Shown piece after piece: positions 57,950 through 64,000 of a DNA stretch of 64,000 nucleotides. How positions within the stretch are numbered: position 1 is the stretch's first letter; each line of letters starts with the position of its first letter. This stretch comes from Cryptomeria japonica (taxonomy: Eukaryota; Streptophyta; Pinopsida; Cupressales; Cupressaceae), in the NCBI RefSeq assembly GCF_030272615.1, contig NC_081409.1, positions 618,931,255 through 618,995,254 of the forward strand, given 5' to 3'. Made by a program: the position numbers and the translations under genes. The notes under the pieces are model-generated. The model made no database searches, was not told the DNA's origin, and saw only the letters and a program-made list of their open reading frames with translations.

Positions 57950-60900
57950 TTATGAAACTAACAGAGTATAATTGGGACATATGTCCCGAAGTCTTTTGCA
58001 TAAACATGAAAGATACATAAAAATAGGGCCTTGATCAACCCGTTTTGTTGCTTTCCCATCATCATCTTCTTCTCCGCTTTCCTGGGCATCATGGACAGTT
58101 GCGAGTTCCTGGATTATTGATTTGTTTGGAACCTTCATAGCGTTGAGTTTTGCCTTGGTCACTTCTTTGTTCCATCTGTGCTTCACCATCTTTTCAGCAT
58201 GCTTCGATAACTGATCGTTACCGATAAATGTCATAGACTTGATCCGAGCAACCCGCGTTATATCCTCAGGAGTGAAACTGCCCTTGGCTTTGATTTTCTC
58301 CATGTATATCCTAAAATTTTTTATCACATCCTGCGTGTTCAACTCGCAAATCCCCAACTGCCAATCGTGGTCAGGATTAACCACCTTGTTGTCATTAACT
58401 AAATTGCATTAGAGGTCTTGGAGTTCATACATAGAAACCTTAGTATCAGAGATCACGGATTTGAAGGTGAGCACCCGCCACATTATGGTCTTCTTCAGCT
58501 TGAAGAGTTGACATTCATCTGTTACCAGCTTGATTGAATGTTCTATCAAAAACCTGGTAGCTCCTTATTCTTATATTTTAGTGAACATAGGAAAGACATT
58601 CTCCCATTTGTGTTCCTCTTTCTCCCATCGCGAAACCTAGTTTTGAATCTCCGTAATGAGGTTTTGTATCTCATCACATAATTTTTGGGAGTTCATGATA
58701 TACTTTTCTTCATCTTTAATTACTCCATCAATCCATCTTTCAACAACCTCTGCAATGCTTTTAGCTCTTTGAACCTCACTCATTAGCTTTTTATTTTCTG
58801 GTGAAGTAGGATCAAAGCTCTTTGTAGCATCAGATATAGGAAGTGCTCTGAAGCAACCGATGCTATCAATGAATTGAGAAAGGATGTGTATATGTCGCTT
58901 TAGCTCTCTCTTTTCTCGCCTATCTTTCTCTGACCTGGTGAGCATTTTCTTTGCGGATACCTAGAAGAAATGGTTATCTGAAACTCTACTCATGTTTCCC
59001 AGCTCCACCTTAGTGACCTCAAAATCATCTACGCTGACTTCCTTGTCCTCTTCCTTGGGCTTGTATGAAGCAATCTCGGCAATGCACTTTCTGGTCCCTT
59101 CATCACTATCCAGTCAAGCAGCTCTTTTGAACCTTTTTGTCTTAGGGCCCTTCTCTATGTACTTAACAACCATATCTTGAATTGGAATAGTCATGGGAGT
59201 GGAAATCTATTTTCTATTCACTGAAGTGGTCAGCCACTTAGGGGTTGTGCTAGAACTAGTTGCTCCTTCGATCATTTTCAAGGGTGGTGTCATAGCTACG
59301 GTAATTGTATGGGAATCCAGGGCATTAGCAATGTCACTATCCAGATCTTCAACGTCAAATATCTGAGCTTTTAGGATCTTATCCTTCACCTCCATATCCT
59401 TAACTTGATCCATCCTTCTCTGAGCAGCACTTCGTGACTGGGTATGTCGATGAGTGGAGAAATTCAAAGCTGGATTAGACTTGTCCCTAGCCTAAGGCGG
59501 CTTTTTATCCTTACCTGCATGAATAGGCATATAAGCATTATTAGAAAAATTCTTTGGTGAATGCAGAGTAACCTCACTTTTTCTCGTAGAGTTAGACATG
59601 GCACCTAATTTCACTTTATTCTTCCTTTCAATCCATTTTGCAGTTCTCTCCAAAACCCTTTTTTTTTTCAGTTGTATATCGTGCTCTTTTTCCTTGCTCC
59701 GATTGATATAGGACACTTCAGTTTCAACTTGAGCTAAGTATCTAGGTTCAAACAGTTCTAGATAATCTTCTTCAAGCCCGACTATGTGAAGCTTTACCTG
59801 TAATGAAATGACTTGCTCCAACACCATCCTCATGTTTCCCCTTTTGAACAACTTGAGTTCATCACTGCAATCCTCCTAGAAGTCCTCTAATTGTGGAATT
59901 GGGAGATATGACATTAGACCAAGACTTTGGGAGAAAACCTTGTTATCAAAACCTTTCCTTTCATGGTATAGGGGAAAATTGAAATTCTTCAGGTCCACTC
60001 CAATACTCAAAGCATCCGACATTGAACTGCAGGATAGCATACCTAACTGAATGGGAAAATGACCCTCCCATTTGTCTCTGGGTTGAGCCTTTTTAATCAC
60101 AATAGTCAGTTGCCTACATACCTATGCTAAAACAAAACAATCTAAACAAAAATGAGGATGCTTGAAGGGCTCTTCCTCAAAACCGCCTATCCTTATATAG
60201 CAGAAGTGAGTAAACTGGATAAAGAAACTGCCAAACCTCTTCACCAGTGCCTGTGCATCCTCAGAATTTATTTTGGTTTTCATATTATTCAATTCATAGC
60301 AGAAATCTCCCAGAAAGGCATTGTGTACCCTCCTAAAGTCTTGTAAGGCATTATCCTTTTGTAACATAGGGTAAAAATCATATACGGGGACCTCCTTCTC
60401 AGTGGGATGTCTAGGTATTCCAACAATCTCCCTAACACATGCCAAACAGTATATAAGATACAAAGACATGAAGAAATTCTACTTAAACTGTTTGGCCATA
60501 CTCAAATGCTCATGACATCATGAATGTGAGGCAGCATATGATTCTTATTAGGATTCTTGGGCAATCTGGAACCACCCCTTTGAGGAACCTTCAACCAATA
60601 TTTTGCTACGTTATTTCGATGCCTGATTCTGTCTTTGTTGAACTTGGTGATTGACTAGGCAAGAGAAAAGTTTGAGAACTGGTAGTCGGGTAGCTTGAAA
60701 ATAGAGGAAATTACTTCATGGTTAATGGAAAGGAGGGTTTCACCATTGTCTCTCCTGATGGTTTCAGAGGCTGGATCATACCTAGCAATACATTCCCTAC
60801 CCAATTCTGGGCAAGGGATAGTTGGGGGAAAGGTTGTCGCCTCTATGAGACCACTACTCAAAACTTCCACACCAAACAAACCATCAATTCCCTTGAACAC

Positions 60901-61011
60901 CCTTTCTTTTAAAACTTCAAGATTTTCCCCTTTAAGGTCGGTATCATTGACTATGAGCTCTGTATATGCAAGACTAAAAACATTCCCGAATAGGTGCAAC
61001 GTGCACTTCAT
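57950..61011 (-). pseudogene. G3 accessory reading frame downstream of integrase (unknown)
   Basis: About 1,000 codons on the minus strand. The first piece (61011-60655) reads MKCTLHLFGNVFSLAYTEL and ends near LLSINHEVISSIFKLPDYQ; a frame change near 60500 follows. From 60469 to 57950 everything lies in one frame broken only by stops (about 60119, 59873, 59489, 59204, 59117, 58964, 58634, 58583, 58577 and 58409). Parts seen are a hydrophobic YLIYCLACVREIVGIP segment, helical stretches (LEQVISLQVKLHIV, SKEKEHDIQLKKKRVLERT), a Lys/Asp-rich linker, RREKRELKRHIHILSQF and an acidic GEEDDDGK tail. No RT, envelope or chromodomain motif is seen. Confidence 0.65.
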
Positions 61012-61024
61012 AATTCATGAATGA

Positions 61025-62146
61025 CAAGCCTTATTTTCCTTTAGCAAACCTTACTACAAGAGAAGAAATGCAGCCAAAAATCACTGGAGAGGACAAGAAA
61101 TGGATTCACCTTCACAATTGAGAGCAACTAGACGACTACCAGCAAACAAACCTTCTATCTAAGAAAAATAACACCATAGCAATGAGGAACAAATTTTCAG
61201 AGAATAAATCCTCTCATACCTTATAGCAGGAGCAATAATATGGACTTATTAAGTGCAATAATGTCAATCCTCGATTTAAGTGTATTGAGCTTGTGGATTG
61301 GACATCAAATGCATGCATTGAATGCATGGCAGCATTTTTGAAATAATCACCAGTTCTCGAAATGATTACTTGCTTCAAAACTCCAACAATTGATGTCAAC
61401 CAAGATATGGTTTGCCTTCCTCATACTTGGCAATTAATACACCATCAAATATTTTAACTCACGTGACCCACCAAATTTGAACACATATGAACATTTTGAA
61501 TAGACTTCATTGAGGTTCAAGTAGTTCAAGGCGTACACCGCACCCAAGAGAAAACTTTTCTGAAAAGATTAACTATGTCATGTGCTGCTGACCATTTGAA
61601 CTGTGTTGAACATATTGAACACGTCTGAACCTTTTGAATTAGGTTCAAAGAGTTCAACGCCTAGAGAGATGATATAACACATCACCAAACGAGATCAATA
61701 AGGAACCACTGCAAAACACTTTAAAATATTGTTAGTATGAAAAACCCGCAAGACACCTAAGAACTCGCGGAACCTAAATGAACCTAATGAACCTAGTTCA
61801 AAATGGTTCAATGTGTTCATAGAGTTAGACCAATTACTAAAACTAGACATTTTTTATTTAAAGACAATTTACAAACAGACTAAGGCTTGAATCGAGGCAT
61901 TGCAAGAAAGAAAAGGACTCGGAATGAAATTTTATAGGGTGATTTACTCCTGTTATGAAGGATAAATGACCCAGTAACATTGGCTATGACTGGGGATTGT
62001 TTTTTATGAAGGAAAATGCAAAGAACTCTAAATCTTTGGTTTCGCATGGCTAAAAATAGATAAGGGAACAAAGGAAGACCTACACCTAAATAGACACAAA
62101 ACACAACACCTAAAGTACTACATACAAGAAATCCCAACCATAGGTT
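61025..62146 (-). other. G3 spacer between integrase and accessory frame
   Basis: No convincing gene. A dense cluster of GAAC and GTTC hexamer-like words (TTGAAC, GTTCAA) lies at 61475-61825. A short hydrophobic minus-strand frame at 61880-62137 is probably chance. Confidence 0.5.
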
Positions 62147-63271
62147 TCACAGTTTGTAGAGCTTGAGATCTTGCCCATTGTAAGTATAGGGCATAACTAT
62201 TCCATCGGAATAGTTGAGTCTAAAAGCATTTTGTCCAACCACTTCGCAGATCTTGAATGGGCCTTTCCATAATGAGTCAAATTTGCCATGAGCACCCTTT
62301 GGTTCTTTCCTTTTATCCTATAACAGTACTTCATCTCCTTTAAGGAAACCTCTTGGTTGAGCTCTCATGTCAAAAATCCTCTTCACTGTGTTCTGATGCT
62401 CCATAATTCTATCCACCAACATCTCTCTTTCCTCCTCCAACTTCATTAGATACATAACCCTCTTCTCTAGAGCATTTTGAAAAAAAGAATCCTCCACTAC
62501 TGTCTGAAGCTTGGCTGCTGACAATTCTAGGGGTAAAGAAAGTTTTGTGCTAATCCCATACACAAGATCAAAAGGTGCCATTCTGATGGCTCTTTTAGGC
62601 ATAAGTTTGTCTGCCCATAAAGCTCCATATACCTTCTTATGCCAATTTCGAGTATTTTTGTCAACCAACTTCTTCATAATCGCTATCAGGTTCTTGTTGT
62701 TTGATTCTACCAGTCCATTACCCTGTGGAAAGTAATTAGAGGAATGTGAGAGGGTAATCTGATGTTCATAGAAAAACATAGTTAGTTCTTCAGAGGAAAA
62801 ATAAGATGCGTTATCTGCAACAATCTTTTGAGGAACTCCAAAATGGACCATGATGCAATCTTTGAGAAAGTTACACACGACCTCTAAGTTTGCCTTTTTA
62901 GTGGGAATAGCCCCCACCCACTTGGTAAAATAATCAGTTGCTATCAAAATGTACATATGCCCAGTACTAGAATGAGGATTTATCGGCCCAATGAAATCAA
63001 TACCCCACTATTTGAAGGGTTCATCTATTACCACAGGCCTTAGAGGCAAAGCCGCTAAATGTGGTTTCTCGGAAAAGAGTTGGCATTTTTCACATTCCTT
63101 AACATAAATATACGCATCTCGAAACATGCCAGGCCAATAAAAGCAATTCCTTAAAATCTTGAAGGCAGTTATAGAAGATGAGAAATGCTCGCCACATGCT
63201 TCATCATGATAAACCTCCAGAAGTTTTTGTTGTTTAGGCTTATCCACACACCTTAAGTATGTTCCATCCAA
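62147..63271 (-). pseudogene. G3 integrase
   Basis: On the minus strand the HHCC zinc domain is complete (YHDEACGEHF ... CEKCQLF, about 63085-63215). The catalytic core has WGIDFIGPI (first Asp, about 62995), VADNASYF (second Asp, about 62800-62825) and GNGLVESNNKN (Glu, about 62690-62720). DLVYGIS and a KGPF/GQNAFRL C-terminal part follow, ending at 62147. TAG stops lie before WGIDF and after GDEVLL, each one transition from a Gln or Trp codon. Confidence 0.92.
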
Positions 63272-63292
63272 ACCTTTTTTGTATAGGACATC

Positions 63293-64000
63293 CTACCAAA
63301 TAACATACTTAGTAGCCTTTAACTTAAGATTCCTTTGCTCCTTTGTTGACAAATGACTTGGGCAGCTGCCATAAGTCAAATAGTAAGCCACATCCAAAAA
63401 CCAGGTATCTTGTAATCCAATAAATAGGGTCAATGGTAACTCTTTTCCTATTTCTACCTCATTTTCTACTATCAATTTACATAAGCCTTGTCCTTTGATT
63501 GTCTTTGTAGGGCTAATGTCTAGATCATATTCCTAGATTTTTGTTACCCATGTTGCTTTTTATTGAGTCCAACCTCTTGCTGAGTTAAAATGCTTTTCAC
63601 TATGGAATCTGGAACAAAAACCACAGAGTGAGAGTGCAGAATGTAATACCAAAATTGTTTTACTGCTTTGACCACATCAAAGGCTTGTTTCTCTGAAAGT
63701 GAATACTTAAGCTCATGCTTCTTGAGTGGAATGCTCATGAACACTATAGGTGCTTCTATCCTAGATTCATCCATTTGTAACAGTATTCCAAAGATTGTAT
63801 GTTCTGAGGCATAGCAGTATAAAATGAAATCCTTTTTGAAATCTGGATTGATGAGAGTAGGTGCATTTACAACTAAACCCTTGATTTTTTCAAAAGCTTC
63901 TTTGGCTTCTTCAGTCCATTTGAAAGGATGCCTTTCACTTAACAGGCTAATGATATGTTTGATAGTTTCTACAAATTCGGGCATGAACCGTCTTAAGAAA
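63293..64000 (-). pseudogene. G3 RT end and RNase H
   Basis: The minus strand at the window edge reads FLRRF then MPEFVETIKHIISLL, the RT thumb, followed by FKWTEEAKEAFEKIK and ILYCYASEHTIFGILLQ. The RNase H first Asp (usually in a DAS or YCDAS-type box) has become Y-A-S. KKHELKYSLSEKQAFDVVKAVKQF follows with the catalytic Glu. The linker to integrase (63293-63475) is open. Further RT sequence lies outside the window. Confidence 0.88.

Larger units (their letters stand above)
57158..64000 (-). mobile_element. Gypsy G3 (Tat/Ogre-like) with extra 3' frame, right end outside window
   Basis: The plus-strand start TGTTAGTGAACGG at 57158 interrupts the B LTR and marks the 3' LTR end. Read on the minus strand from 64000 the order is RT end, RNase H, integrase (ending at 62147), a 1.1 kb spacer, a roughly 1,000-codon frame (61011-57950) and the 3' LTR. 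The pol sequence resembles Tat-lineage Gypsy elements. Gag, protease and most of RT lie beyond the window. Confidence 0.85.

Noticed and set aside
61880-62137. 85-codon hydrophobic minus-strand frame just after G3 integrase, as a possible envelope-type protein
   Set aside because: Too short, no signal peptide and cleavage pattern, and it overlaps a low-complexity spacer; treated as chance.

Overview
The window is plant nuclear DNA made almost entirely of decayed, nested retrotransposons. I found no host protein gene, tRNA, rRNA or CRISPR array. The LINE with an RNase H domain, the Copia and chromodomain Gypsy families, long LTRs and dense nesting all point to a large plant genome. A gymnosperm is my best guess, but that is inference.

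Layout, left to right. Positions 1-5809 hold an L1-type LINE, 5'-cut by the window edge, with an extra open reading frame downstream of RNase H. The 3' end of Copia element C0 (5810-6431 and 20890-21891) is split by Copia element C1 (6432-20884, + strand). C1 is itself split by chromovirus (Gypsy) G1 (9156-16959, - strand). A truncated LTR (C3, 21892-22971) and an unclassified stretch follow. Then come a full-length Copia C2 (23630-30262, - strand, sister of C1, TSD CTGGT) and Gypsy remnants G4 (30268-33550). Element A (33551-49910, - strand) is a gag-only element with LTRs of about 2.5 kb. A solo LTR (34983-43330) sits in its 3' LTR, and that solo LTR contains Gypsy G2 (35658-41535, TSD ACAGT). 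Element B (49911-57157, + strand) is an LTR element with gag but no recognisable pol; about 3.3 kb of other coding sequence occupies the pol position. Its 3' LTR is cut by Gypsy G3 (57158 to beyond 64000, - strand), which carries a large extra reading frame downstream of integrase.

Element ends were set by matching LTR pairs, TG...CA termini, primer-binding sites, polypurine tracts and 5-bp target-site duplications (TSDs). Nearly all coding regions have in-frame stops. These are mostly TAG or TGA at places where one C-to-T or G-to-A change explains them, as expected from methylation-driven decay.

The most interesting theme is accessory coding capacity. The LINE, element B and G3 each carry a long non-canonical frame, apparently built as a helical N-terminal part, a charged linker and a coiled coil; G2 keeps a coiled-coil remnant at the matching place. 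A and B share the primer site, polypurine tract and LTR ends of the autonomous Copia C0/C1/C2 group, so they may have been mobilised in trans. All similarity calls were made by eye.
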